NCBI GenBank assembly: GCA_902806565.1
Contig: CADCXA010000053.1
Coordinates: forward strand, 558,001 to 622,000
From: Hypoxylon rubiginosum
Taxonomy: Eukaryota > Ascomycota > Sordariomycetes > Xylariales > Hypoxylaceae
Length of the DNA stretch: 64,000 nucleotides
Direction of reading: 5' to 3'
The notes beneath the pieces are model-generated. The model was not told the DNA's origin. It worked only from the letters and a program-made list of their open reading frames with translations, and made no database searches. Shown in pieces: positions 1 to 11,414 of the stretch (its first letter is position 1; each line of letters opens with the position of its first letter). Position numbers and translations under genes: made by a program.

Positions 1-1740
1 ATTATATTTTTTTTTATTACTTTTTTTATATTTTTTTAAATTTTTATTATTTTTTTTAAACTAAAAATATTAATAATAATAATAATAACAAAAAATATAA
101 TAGTTTTTAATTATATTTATTTATTAAATATAAATAATATTTATTTTTTAATTGTTTTTTTTTATTTATTAATTAGTAAAAAGTTTTTATTAAAAAATAA
201 AATAAAAATAATTATTTTTATAAAAACGTTTTTTATTATAAATATTTAGTTTCTAGTTTTTTTAATAATTTTAAACTTAGTTTAATTTATAGTTATAATT
301 ATTTTATTAACCTTTTTTAGTTTATAAAAATAATTTTTATAATTTATTAAATATAAGTTATAATAATTAATATATTTAGTTTTTTTTTAATATATATTAT
401 TTATTATTAATTTATAATTTTTTCTTAAAATATTATAATTTTTATAATATATTTATTTATTATAATATTATTAAATATAATAATTTTAATATTTTAAATT
501 ATATTATATTATATAAAATTATTTTTTTATTTTACATATAAAATTATTTATTAAAAATAACTAGAATTTTTTAATATTTTCTTTAAAAGTTATTATTTAA
601 ATAATTATATAAATTATTAAATTTATATTATTTTTTAATATATAAGTTTCTATTAAAATAAAATTTATTTATATTTTTATTTTTTTTATAATTATTTTTA
701 TTAAGATATTTATAAAGTTTTTTATATTAAAATTTATTATAATAATTAAAATTTTTAATATTATATATATTATTTATTTTTTAAAAGTTTTAATTATTAT
801 AATATATAAAATTTTTTTAATAACTTTTTTTTTATTATTTTTTAATAATAAGTTTTTAATATTAAAATTATTTAATTTAATTATTTAATTTAAATTAATA
901 AATTATAAGTTTTTAATAATATTAAATAAAAGCTATAAAACTTTAATTAGGTTTTTTTTAACTACGTATAATTATATTTTATTTTATAAGTATTTTAAAA
1001 ATAATTTAATTAAGATACGGTTATTTAATTTTTATATTAAAAAAGTTTTTTTTATAAATTTATTAATCGATATTTTATTAAAATTAACCGTGGTTTTAAA
1101 AGTTAAAATAAATTAATTAATTTACGTTTTATAATAATTATATAATTAAGTTTTTTAATTAGTTATTTTAACTTAAAAAAATATAAATAATATTATAAAA
1201 AATATTAATTTTAAGTTTAATATTTTTATTTTAATTTAAATGTTAATTAATTATAATAATATTATTATAATATCGTTTAATTTTATATATATTAATATAT
1301 TTAAATATTAATTAAAAGTTTTAATATATTTTTAAATTATTTTATAATATTTAAATTAGTTATTATTATTAAAAGATTTAATAAATTTATTAAAAATAAT
1401 AATTAATTAAATAATTATTTTTTTTTATATTTTATATTTTTTATTAATTTTAATATATTATTTATTAATAACGTTTTTTAAAAAAAACTTGGTTTTTATT
1501 ATTATAGGTTTTTTTCCGGTTATTAAATTTAATTTTAAAGGGGCTATAATATTAACGATTTTAACCTTTTTCTGCTGGTTAAGATTAGTTAGTAAAAACG
1601 TGCCTGCTATTAACGCTACTATATATATAAGGTTTGGTGCCACGGTTGGATATGGCGGTGTGGAGGGTAGATCTATAAATTACCAGATTTTTATTTTAGT
1701 GTTTTTATTTTTCCGTTAAGATTTTAATGTTGTTAAGGTT
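1..1740. repeat. AT-rich RIP-degraded repeat block, open at the left edge
   Basis: This stretch is almost pure A and T and has no credible coding sequence. The extreme loss of G and C matches the RIP-mutated transposons seen in the 11.4-23.9 kb block. Base composition recovers gradually between about 1500 and 1740. The element type cannot be told because its left part lies outside the window and no paired terminal repeat is visible. Confidence 0.8.
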
Positions 1741-1764
1741 TTTGTTAATGCGCCTGCAGGGCTA

Positions 1765-2046
1765 CTAACAGTAGCATGCGCACGGATAATAAATGCAAGG
1801 AAAGGTGTGCACGAACTGGGTGTTGATGTCGGTGGCGCAGATATGGATAGCCGGGGGATTCAAGTTCATGATCCTCTCGGTCACGGCCCCGAAGCCGCAC
1901 GCGTTGTCGTGGATCTCATCGCCTTCGGAGAAGGGTGGCAAGAGGTCCAGACTGTATTCGATGCCAACTTCGGTGACATTGCCTTGGAGCTCTTCTAGAT
2001 CCTCGGCTCGATAGTGCGTAATCTGCTTAGGTTGAAAAGAAGACAT
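1765..2046 (-). pseudogene. Truncated class I SAM-dependent methyltransferase (N-terminal fragment)
   Basis: I see an ATG at 2046 (minus strand) and about 80 residues of convincing protein. At about residues 46-56 there is a glycine-containing motif (DNACGFGAVTERI) that matches motif I of Rossmann-fold SAM methyltransferases, followed by an acidic residue in a strand-like context (ICATDIN), as expected for motif II. After that the frame runs into meaningless sequence and a stop, right at the edge of the AT-rich block to the left. A full enzyme of this fungal type is about 270-300 residues, so some two thirds is missing. The simplest reading is that a transposon inserted in or next to the gene and RIP destroyed or displaced the rest. 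Methyl acceptor unknown. An intron near the 3' end of the fragment cannot be excluded. Confidence 0.65.
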
Positions 2047-2461
2047 CTTGCAGTAAATCTCAAGCTGGATGTACCTTGATAAGTAGAAAGATGACGAGCA
2101 ATTGAAAGACTGAGGTATTTAGATCAATTGTCCAGCTGGTGGCATGAACGAGATGTTGGTAGCACACGCGTATGCAGATTTACGAATTGGCACCAACATT
2201 CAACAAAGAAGACGGGGGATACGAAGATTTAAAGGGTCAAGCTCATAATTCAATAAATCGCTATTAATAGCAATATCAAGGGAGAACAATGGTTATTTCA
2301 TTTGTCAATCTTTAAGCTTGCCGCTCTATCCTTTCATCCACGTCATGCACAGCAGCGAAGACTCGATCTGAAGTCCACTTTCCAATGATCTGTTCGCTAA
2401 AACAAGTGTAAGTCTTTCCAATCATGTTTATTTATGCTCATACAATTATACAGCTAGGAAA
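2047..2461. other. Intergenic, upstream of the methyltransferase fragment
   Basis: This is the space between the start of the methyltransferase fragment and the end of the CE16 esterase, both on the minus strand. It would hold the methyltransferase promoter and the esterase 3' end. No further feature is visible. Confidence 0.5.
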
Positions 2462-3658
2462 TTAGCAGACATCTGGTCCTGCTACCAGGGCTTCCGCGAC
2501 CTGCTTGGCAACTACATCGTGTATAGGGTACGTGGGATGTAAGTTGTTCAGCCAAAAATATTCATCGACGGCAATCCCACAACTCGGCGTAAACGTATCG
2601 ATTTCCGGCGTGCCACTATATGAGTCAGCATTGGGTTTTTATCCTGCCTGGGACGGCATGCCGTTTCATCTTAACTCACTTCTGATACGCATTGCAATAG
2701 GCGGTGGTATTCTTAAGACCAGCCGTCTCCTCGTATATGCTTGGATCATCCATTACATCCCCAAAGCTCTTACTGGAGTCGTACACCCAGACGTTAACCT
2801 CATCAGTATGGTTAGCCTTAAGCGCAGCAGCCGTGTCTGCCACTCGCTTGTTCCAATCCGCGATGGCTGCCTTCTCGGTGACCACAGAGCTATTCCCCTG
2901 GCCTACCGTCAACGGGCTTCGGTCCACGGGCGGGACGTTGATGAAGACGAAATTCCGTGCGCCGCTAGTGTAAAGCTGGTCAACTAGACCGGAGTAAACA
3001 TCGAAAATCTTGGTGTAAAGAGGACCGGACGAGCCCGGCCCGGCTCCGTACGAATTCCCCACGTCGTTGATGCCGATCCAGAAAGCGAAGACGGAGTCTG
3101 TGCCCGTCCATTTCGGGGCAGATGGGGCTTTCGGAGAACCGCCGGTATAGCCCGGGATGAACTCGTCCTGCACCTGCTGCTTGACCGACAGTACGGTAGG
3201 CATGTAGGGCTGGACAAGGGCTGAGTCGACAGTCGCACCTCCGTAGGCTAGATTGTAAGTCTGCAGAAGGGAGGCATTATACTTGACAGTAAGGAATCCC
3301 ACCCAATTCGGCCCGTTTGACGACGTCCATCCCGGATATGCGGGATTTCCGAACGGATTAGATGCCGAAGGCGCGGACTGGGTAAAGTTGAAACCTGGAG
3401 AATACCCAAGTTAGGATGAATTTAGCCACCAATTCTCTTCGCCAAAGTACCTGTCTGCGTGTAGCTATCTCCACTGGAACTTAGTTAGTATAAGCTATAT
3501 GGTAACTTGGTCGGCAACGCTAACAATATGAAGGCATGCTTGATATCCTTCCACCCTGTCCATTCCGCCGTTGATGCGCATGCCTCCTTTTTCGCGTAGG
3601 GTATAGCACGAGCCCCAAGCGCGAGACATATCGATGCGGCAATCGCCAAGGAAATCAT
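2462..3658 (-). CDS. Secreted CE16-type acetylesterase (SGNH/GDSL hydrolase)
   Basis: Four exons on the minus strand (3658-3525, 3473-3451, 3394-2680, 2615-2462) join in phase to 341 residues. A hydrophobic leader (MISLAIAASICLALGARA) is a likely signal peptide. The block I motif FGDSYTQTGF (nucleophile Ser48) is built across three exons, the second only 23 nt long. Later come GINDVG (block III) and a C-terminal LHPTYPIHD block with the catalytic His at 317. CE16 enzymes remove acetyl groups from hemicellulose oligosaccharides outside the cell. The residue three before the histidine is Asn314, where SGNH hydrolases usually have Asp; this may be a subgroup trait or reduce activity. The in-frame ATG 50 codons upstream is rejected as start because it would put the signal peptide inside the protein. 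Intact, although it lies between decayed genes. Confidence 0.88.
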
Positions 3659-5188
3659 CTTCGATCGGGGATCTAATGATGCGGTTCCGATCGCGGCGAT
3701 ATGGTTCGATTTGAACTCGTCTTCGGGGAAGACCGCTGTGTGGCGGAAATCAAGAACGGACCACAGCAAAAGAGTTGAAGAGAACGGGGGCGAAAGTTTG
3801 AGGAACACCCAGGCGAGACCGGCATCATTATATATCTGATTCAGGAACCAAGCTCAAAATTTATGTAAGATCTATTTATACTACCCTCCGCACCTCCAAG
3901 TGAGATAGCCCCTGGTTCCCCTCGCGGCATGTAACCCTTTGATAGTACAGATTGAGCTCTCGCTTGGAGGCGGCGGATCATTATTTTGCTGCTCATCACA
4001 GTATAGTTCGTTCGAAACCATCTACCCGTCTCGCTAGCAGGCGAGAATACTACATACTTCATAGTTCGACAGCGAAATATCCTAGGGTCAGTTTCCCGTC
4101 TCCAAAGTTAGAAGGGACGAAAGTTGGAGAAGACGGGGCATGAAGCGCCGCAGTTTTCCATCTAATAGTCTGTTCCTGGGCTAGGACTCCACTTTCTGGT
4201 CCGTTTAGAGACGAAATAGCAGCGAGTCAGCGTCGCCGGTTGAGTCTGGGCGGAGGTTGGTGTTCCGAGCTACGATGGGATAGGAACTTAGCTAACACAT
4301 CGAAGTTCAGCCGCGACGCCGGCTGGAAACCTTATCCGAGCTACACGGACGAACTCAATTAGACCTCTAATACTCATAGTATTCATACCCGATATTGGTT
4401 GGAAGCTAGCACTAGTAGAGCGTGGTTTTGGAGACTGTAGACTATTTCCGCATGTCCCCCTAATCATTGCTTGTCGTAGCACATGGCTAGGTAGCTACCG
4501 TCACATCGAGCTTTGTATTAATGGGCGCTGGGTAACTAGACGGGCAAGTCAATTGCATTTAAAATATATATGGGTTAGAAATTGTCTTATTAAAGCTTAA
4601 TGTTGTTACACATTTTACTCTTTAGAGACGCCATCAGTCAGACGAGAATAGGATATCAGCCCCTTGATACGTGTTGGTTCGCGTACCTAACCCACAACTT
4701 TTAGTCTCTTGGTCGTCACGATATTTATCATTTCTCTCCGCCTTTTTCCATCTCATCATACAGGCTAGCAAGGTTATTAAGGTACTAATTTACACTTGTC
4801 GTTTGTCGTTCTTAGTCTTACATACCTAAGATACCCTGATACCTGTCTTAGGCTCGTATGGGATATCGAATGGTTGATTATCTCGTATGGGCTCTGTAAA
4901 TATGTGGAAGTTATGGGTAAGCCCAAATAATTGCAACTCATGTCTAACTTAAGCCTGTGCGATAGAGCTAACTGCGGCACAGGGGAGGCGCAAGTAGTGA
5001 AAGACGATGTACTGTGTATCTCCTAGATGCAAGGGATAAACAAAGAGCCCTCCGACATCAAGTGGACCCAAACACAGGAGTTTGCCATTTAATCAAAGAG
5101 AATTTAGCGTCGCCACTGCACTTCAACTTATTACACGTTCTCCCTAAGAAGTTTTCTCACAGTTGGCTGCCGCAAAGATACGAGTATC
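3659..5188. other. Intergenic, no gene recognised
   Basis: Only short unconvincing ORFs occur on both strands, none with a recognisable domain or exon-like pattern. The left part is the promoter region of the CE16 esterase, the right end that of the GST remnant. Confidence 0.5.
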
Positions 5189-6016
5189 ATGGAGAATAGC
5201 AAGCCGACTCTTCACTATTTACAGGTAAATTGCCCGTCTGAACTATCTTCCATTCGACATTTCATACTAGGGATAGCTACCTAGGTATCTTATCTGGATC
5301 TATTCTAACTCGGGCGCTAGAATTCGGGATCCCAACAGTGTCTATGGTTGCTAGAGGAGTTAGGCATAGAATATGATCTGGTCTTCTATAAACGCGAAAA
5401 GGGTCGCGCCCCAGATGCTTTAAAGGAAACGCATCCTCTTGGAAAGGCGCCGTAGCTAGCGACGGCTTCGGGACGCGGCATTGCGGAGCGTAGTGCGATC
5501 GCTTTTTATCTAATCGAGACGTACGACGGTGAAGGGCGATTCAAAGTGCCCACACCAGAGCTGGATCCAGACTGGAACAGTAAGGACAACGACAAATTCC
5601 GTGAAGAGCAACTGCTCTCGCTAGCCCAGACGGCGATAAACCAATATCTTTCCATGAAAGTAACCGTCACCGTCTTCGCCAACCATGCACCATTCTTCAT
5701 ACGCCCGTTTCTACAAGGACTGAGGTGGGGTCTCGATAAAATATATCTTGATGCTGAAATCGACAACTCTTTTAAGGTCCTGGATGCTGAGCTCGAGGGT
5801 CGCGAGTACTTTAACGGCACGAAGCATCCGACGAGACTCAATTTTGTCATGCAGTGGTACGTAGATTTCGCAGCTCAGGGCTGCCGAGTCGATTTAAGCC
5901 TGTACCCGAGGGTGAAGGCATGGTTCGAGAGATGTATATCTCGCGATGCATGGAAGAGATCTTTGGAGAAAGGAAACGGATACGATTTGGAATTCTGGAA
6001 AATGAAGATGGCATGA
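5189..6016 (+). pseudogene. Glutathione S-transferase with one in-frame stop
   Basis: Two exons (5189-5224 and 5321-6016) form 243 codons, the usual GST length. The N-terminal thioredoxin-like half shows LWLLEELGIEYDL, APDALKETHPLGKAP and the IAE-x-SAIAFYL segment that follows cis-Pro in Gtt1-like GSTs; the C-terminal all-alpha half shows FNGTKHPTRLNFVMQW. The frame is continuous on both sides of a TAG at 5453-5455 (codon 57), straight after GKAP. A CAG codon there would restore the frame, and C to T before A is the preferred RIP change. One residue nearby is also odd: Arg where the family has Ser or Gly in the AES motif. The gene therefore looks recently inactivated. A sequencing error or readthrough cannot be excluded; no multiple-of-three intron that removes the stop is apparent. 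Confidence 0.72.
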
Positions 6017-7331
6017 GATGACAACAGCATGAATACTGGCATCATTTACCAAGGCACATACCGCCTCGGGGATCATGATTTCGCAGGCATTGAGCCTAAA
6101 AAGATCTAACTTGCAATGTTCTTTGCATCTTGACCTCTCCATTAGGTGTCTCCTATATACCACAACATAAAATCCCTTGCATGAGGCGCCTTAATGAAAT
6201 TGAATACGATATGGAGTTTGAAGAAACAGCTAGTAGTGATTCCAGAAACATTATACCCTCTAGTGCCATCTCTTGTGGAAATCTCCATGTTACTCACACA
6301 GCAGTTTGACCTAGGCGTCAAGCGAATGGCACCCTATGAGTACAATTAACCAGTCGCTGAACCTAAAGTATACCATTGAATCCTTTTCTTCATTTTCTAG
6401 GCTCCACGAAGAATACAGTTGAGTTAGTACACCTATGTACTTAGAGGTAGTTACGGTGTTCTTGGGGGCATGTATTTCAAGATTTCACTGAGGATGCGAG
6501 AGCTACCTAATGCACAGACTGACAATTGCCTAAGCGGTACTACTTCTAACCATATATGTCCCTAGGTGTCTCATTCTTTTATATTATCGACTTTGCTAGG
6601 CACTTAGTCAATGGTAGCAGCAGGTGTCTTTCTTGCCGTTGGGCGGGGAACTCGACAAGGAACGCCTCTTATACCTCCTCAGCACCCCAAACCTTCGCTT
6701 GCACCGTCAGCACATCGAACGAGTCGGGCGTTATGGTTTATTATCTAACTTTAGATTCATTCTAGATGTCTGTGGGCGGGATTTCGGTGTTATAAGCTCA
6801 TGCACCGGTAGCTTGAATGACTCAACTGTGAGTGGTCACCATTTTACCCCTTTTACCCCTTTTCATGGCCACGGCTGTATAGCAATGAGTTATACTGTGC
6901 TAACATCCCACCAGAATACTCACGGTAGGCCTCCATGGCTTGTCCTTAATTTCCAAATCTTTAAAGGACCATCTGCTGAGAATGAGATGCATTATGTCGT
7001 CCTTTTTGGGTTGATATTGGATGCAGGTGGATCAATGCCCACTTTGAGAATCTAACGCTTACGATATCACCGAGATTTACTAAAGCAACATTATCTTCTT
7101 TACCTAAGGCATCTTGAAGCAATTATGTATGTGCTTTCTTTTTATTCGCGGATTCGCTAGTCAACAATAAGCACATTTCCTATTTGCTCGTATAGAATGT
7201 GAGCCATCATTTTACTTCATATGTAAAAGGTTATTACCTGGAGATTACCCTGTACCCCTCTCATAAATTATGGTGGTGCTTACCATGGTGGATACCTAGT
7301 GAAATACGATTGTCATCGTGATGAGTCTTGA
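6017..7331. other. Intergenic, no gene recognised
   Basis: Several ORFs of 70-140 codons occur at about 6550-7060 on the plus strand, but they overlap in different frames, have no domain-like pattern and show no exon logic. I treat the stretch as non-coding. Confidence 0.45.
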
Positions 7332-7466
7332 CATTGTCCCAGAGCTGCAAACAACCACACCAATATGCCTAGTGTACACGCACCACACCAGAGGGCCTTG
7401 GCGGGTGTATATACATCCACCACACCAAGGGGACTTAGTGTGGTTGTTTGCAGCTCTGCATTGTCC
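7332..7466. mobile_element. hAT-like MITE, 119 bp, with perfect 8-bp target duplication
   Basis: The element proper is 7340-7458. Its ends are perfect 21-bp terminal inverted repeats starting CAGAGCTGCAAACAACCACA and ending in the complement. The CAGAG..CTCTG ends are typical of hAT transposons. Immediately outside both ends lies the same 8-bp word CATTGTCC (7332-7339 and 7459-7466), and 8 bp is the hAT target-site length. Inside there is a second hairpin (around 7395-7430, CCTTGG..CCAAGG). There is no room for a transposase, so it is a non-autonomous miniature element. The perfect ends and target duplication suggest recent insertion, and its lack of C-to-T decay shows it escaped RIP, as expected for repeats this short. 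Confidence 0.88.
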
Positions 7467-8401
7467 TTCGACGAGGCCGTGGCTTCACGACTATTAACTT
7501 TATCTGCCTACTATTAAAACCAGTGTAGAGGTGAATTATCCATTTGAGTGATTAGGATGCCATCCATCCATCCTCCACCAGAGGCTCGAATTCCCAATCA
7601 CATCACCATGAGGTTCGTGCAACACACGAAGCTATCTCCACGCTTAGGTCGGCAAAAGTACCAATATCTACTTATCATTAACCTTTCCTTCTAGAGATCT
7701 CGATAATATTCATTTGACGGGAAACCGAATGCAATGTGATAGCTCTGATAATATTGATAGTCCCGAGGTTACAGAGTACCTACGTACCTAGGTAGGTAAC
7801 GATCGGGTCTGGGACGGTCCATTGGCGACCCCCTCAGTACCAAACAAATAGGCCGCTGGTATCGGATGGTCGAAAGTTGGAGGGAGTTATGTAAATGTAG
7901 GTTACCTAAGGTGCTCATTGGTTTGGTATGCTCTCCGACAGCAGACGGCATATGCACATGCAGAGAGCATATGCAGAGAAACCCCAAGGATTTTCTTTTT
8001 TTTCTTCGTCTTATCATCTCAACCATCGCGACACAACTAATGCAGGCCTAACGTCTTTGCGCTCAGCTTGCTAAGGAATACCGGTTTACGTACAGGATGA
8101 AACTCTTCCCGATCTCGAGAGTCGGCATCCACCGGGCCTACATCCATGGAACTGTCTTCGGCGAATGGCACTCTGACGACGTGGCATGCAAACTACGCCG
8201 GCTACTGGACCTGAGGGGCCTAGGAGGTCTAAAAATCAAAATTCGGCATATGACTATCAATGAGCCTAATTCCGGAATCGAGATCTGTTCAATGGGGGTG
8301 CGGCGACAAGTCGCTAGTTTATGTACAGCATGGCTCTAACTCTCCCGAAGAAATGGTTCCTCCGCATTATGGATTCTTGACGACAACAACGACGTCTCAA
8401 G
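7467..8401. other. Intergenic upstream of the P450 remnant
   Basis: No convincing gene. It contains one copy of the recurrent palindrome TACCTAGGTA near 7785. The right end is the presumed promoter of the P450 at 8402. Confidence 0.5.
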
Positions 8402-10371
8402 ATGGAGTTCACTGAGTTGCTATCTTACCAAGGCACAATGATGCCATTGGTACTCATTTTGATAGGGAGCTGGGCGACATATCATCTACTTACAATTATG
8501 TACAATCTATCACCGTTTCACCCTTTGAGCCATATCCCAGGACCTACGCTAGCAAGAGCAACATATCTACCCGAGTTCTACTACGATTTCATCAAACATG
8601 GCCGTTACACTAACAGTATCGAGAAAATGCACGAAGAATACGGTAATGCGGGAAATACCATGTAGAGATTGAAGAGAATATCACCCATTAACATTCAACT
8701 ATAGGACCTATCGTTCGCATCAATCCAAACGAAGTCCACTGCAACGATATAAACTTCATAGACGAGATCTATACCCTGGGGGGAAGGAAACGAAATAAAA
8801 CGCAGCACAATGTTAATCATACGGCGCTCTCTAAAAGTGTATTTGCTACGGTTGAACACGATTTACACCGAACTCGACGAGCCCCAGTTGTCAAGTTCTT
8901 CTCTCGGTAAGCAGTAGCCACTTTCATCTATCTTACAATACTCAGGTACTGAAGATACCCAATCCACACGGTCCCCGTCAATGCTTCTCCTATTGTAGGG
9001 CCTAGTCCTATTTCCTAACGGTTAGCGATTAGCTTGTCTAGAAGCATGGAGTGCTGACTAGGTACGCATCCGATAGTGGAATGATCAAAAAACTAGAAAG
9101 TCTTATTCACGATATGGCTCATATTCTTTGCGACAAATTACTATCATCTGTCAATGAACCGGTTGACCTTGTCGTTGCCTACAGCTGCTTCAGTTCCGAT
9201 GCCATCTCTGCCTACTGCTTTGGGGAAACATTCGGTTTCATGGAACGAGAAGGGTGGTTCTCTGATTTTCATACGGCCGAGCTCGAAATCCTCAGACCCG
9301 TCTATCTCTTTCGATTCTTCCCCCTTTTTAGGAAGTTGGCTCGATGTGGGAAATAGTTCGTCAAGCCTTCCATCAGTGTCTTGAAACATTTGTTTATCTA
9401 ACAGAGCAAAAGCCTTGTCGACTACCTTCCTAAAGATGTTTCTCTCATGATTCGAACCCTGAATATCGATTTCCCGAACAAGATTTTAAAGACAGAAAAG
9501 GAAATCGACGAAGGGGTTTTTAGGGACCGTCCCACCATATTTAGTTCATTACTGTTAGATCCCAAAAGAAAGAAAGAAGTAGATCTCGTCGACGAGGCTG
9601 GGATCATTCTGGGCGCTGGAACGGAGACGACAAGTTGGGCACTCGTCGTCATTACTTTTCACCTCCTCAACAAGCCCGAGCTCCTGGCGAGATTGCATAA
9701 GGAGGTGAGCCAAGCCGTTGAAGATCCTCGGCATCTGCCCCCATGGAGTGTGCTAGAGGATCTCCCTTACCTCCAGGCAGTGGTTCGAGAGGGTTTACGT
9801 CTCTCCTATGGTAAGTAGTACTCCTTACGTACCTGGGTATCTCTCCGTAAAGGGCACTTACTCAATCAAATGCTACAGGTGTTGGAGGACGTTCAGCACG
9901 CGTACCAATCCATGAGGATCTCATATATCGTGGCGATTGGAAAGGGGGACCGGTGGAATATGTCATACCAAGGGGTTACGGCATCGGCATGTCAAACCGT
10001 CTTACGCATCATGACGAAGGGGTATTCCCGGACTCGCACTCATTCATCCCCGAGCGTTGGTTGGACGAGAAGAACAGAAAGCAGCTCGATCGCGGCATGG
10101 TTGCATTCTCCAAAGGCGCCCGCGCTTGTATAGGCATGAAGTAAGCTATTTCCTTTTACGTTTCCATAATAATTCTTTTTCTAACAAGATGCCTACAAGC
10201 CTTGCTTTATGCGAAATCTACGTGGCGCTGGCGGCGCTGACCTTGCGTGTCCTTCCGAAAATGAAACTGTTCGAGACGACAGTGAAGGACGTAGAATGGG
10301 ATTATGATATTATAGTACCCATGCCAAGTCCCGCCAGCAAAGGCATGCGGGTAACTATTTCTCCTATCTAA
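8402..10371 (+). pseudogene. Cytochrome P450 with two RIP-type nonsense codons
   Basis: Five exons (8402-8642, 8705-8906, 9062-9810, 9879-10140, 10200-10371) join in phase to 541 codons, a normal fungal P450 length. I see an N-terminal membrane anchor followed by a proline-rich hinge (HIPGPT), an I-helix motif GAGTETTSW, an ExxR (EGLR) at the end of exon 3, a PERW region, and the haem loop FSKGARACIGM with its cysteine ligand. In exon 3 there are in-frame stops at 9354-9356 (TAG) and 9399-9401 (TAA), in a region where the reading frame is otherwise P450-like. TGG to TAG and CAA to TAA are both CpA-to-TpA changes, on opposite strands, as RIP makes. The only in-phase intron that would remove both (about 9335-9406) has a poor donor and would delete some 24 conserved residues. 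Most likely a recently inactivated microsomal monooxygenase; substrate unknown. Confidence 0.75.
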
Positions 10372-11349
10372 ACAACTACTCTCACTCGCTATATTTTCCA
10401 TTAATTGTGGGATTTTGGAACCCCTTTTGTCCCTGGCTACGCTGAAGATTTTATTAACTATCTAATTATGTTCGAGGTCATATCCTACAGCAGGACTCGC
10501 TATCGAGAATGGTATCTACGAGACTGGGAACATTCAACTACTTACCTGGTAACGAAACTTACAAGTTACTACGATTGCTATGAAATTCCATCTGCAAGAT
10601 TTGTACTTGCAAATAGTTAAAACTAGGTACCACCTATCTTCTACCCACATGAGGACCTCATGAGCCTCTGAGACTTGCGTTCTAGCACTGCACTAGAAAT
10701 TATAGTATTACTATCGTTAATAGAACACGCATTTCCGCAATTTAGAGATTTTTCCAGGGGATACTTATCAGGGTACAAATACGATACGAGGCAGCATACG
10801 GAGACTGTCAGGATATGGAGTGACAACTGACCATAACGTGGTATCGCAGTCCTCTCAGATGCTTCTCACATGCCTTTAACATACCTTCGGAAGAACCCGT
10901 ATTTGGATATCCAACTAGCTTTCCAGATATCCAGAGAGGAAAGAAGGATAGTTTAGAGAAGACAAGCAGTATCAATATCAAACAGGAGGGGATAACCTTA
11001 TTCTACGAAGTATGCCTCGGAAATTCCCCATCGGCATCACACACCACGTAGTAGCCAGCTAGTAGTTTTAAGAGTTGATATCTCCCACTTTTCACCCTTT
11101 TCGTTGGATTTATCCCCTGGGGCTCCCTTCACTGACAGTATTTTACTAAAAACCCTACTTGAATGCGAATTCGCGGAACTGCCCCTCTACGCGAAATTGC
11201 TTGGTCCTTGTACGGCGGCTTGCTGCTTTATGGTAATTTGCTTTTTCTTTTTCTTGTTCGAAATGTAGTGGCTTTCCTTCGCTAACTTCATTGCGAGTAA
11301 TTAGCATAGCATTAATTTCGACAAGCCGAATAGCTTATAAAGCTTTGAT
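10372..11349. other. Intergenic, becoming AT-rich toward the transposon
   Basis: No gene recognised. The right end would be the promoter of the RNase H-like gene that starts at 11350. Base composition drifts toward A and T in the last 100 bases or so. Confidence 0.5.
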
Positions 11350-11414
11350 ATGACTGACCAGAATTATATTAAGTCGGAACATCCCGTTATACGTGAAAAA
11401 GGCAACATTATCCT
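11350..11414 (+). pseudogene. 5' end of the RNase H-like gene, cut off by a retrotransposon
   Basis: An ATG at 11350 opens a frame of 21 codons and two bases that ends exactly where the outer retrotransposon begins. When the element and one target duplication are removed, this frame continues directly into the RNase H-like ORF at 24006-24800 without a stop or shift. The combined length is about 284 codons. This gives the downstream ORF the start codon it otherwise lacks. The link is an inference from the target duplication and the matching frame. Confidence 0.65.
11410..11414. repeat. Left target-site duplication of the outer retrotransposon
   Basis: The five bases before the left LTR are ATCCT; those after the right LTR (24006-24010) are GTCCT. 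The only difference is G to A in a TpG context, which RIP would produce. A 5-bp duplication is usual for LTR retrotransposons. Confidence 0.7.

Noticed and set aside
1489..1719. ORFs on both strands near the end of the first AT-rich block
   Set aside because: They consist of Ile/Phe/Leu/Lys codons produced by AT richness and show no conserved motif.
6556..7055. Overlapping plus-strand ORFs of 69 and 143 codons
   Set aside because: Two different frames overlap, with no recognisable motif, splice logic or protein-like composition.
9335..9406. Intron that would splice out both stops of the P450
   Set aside because: It is in phase, but the donor GTTGGC is weak and removal would delete about 24 residues that align with the normal P450 frame. 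RIP-type nonsense is the simpler reading, though RNA could overturn it.
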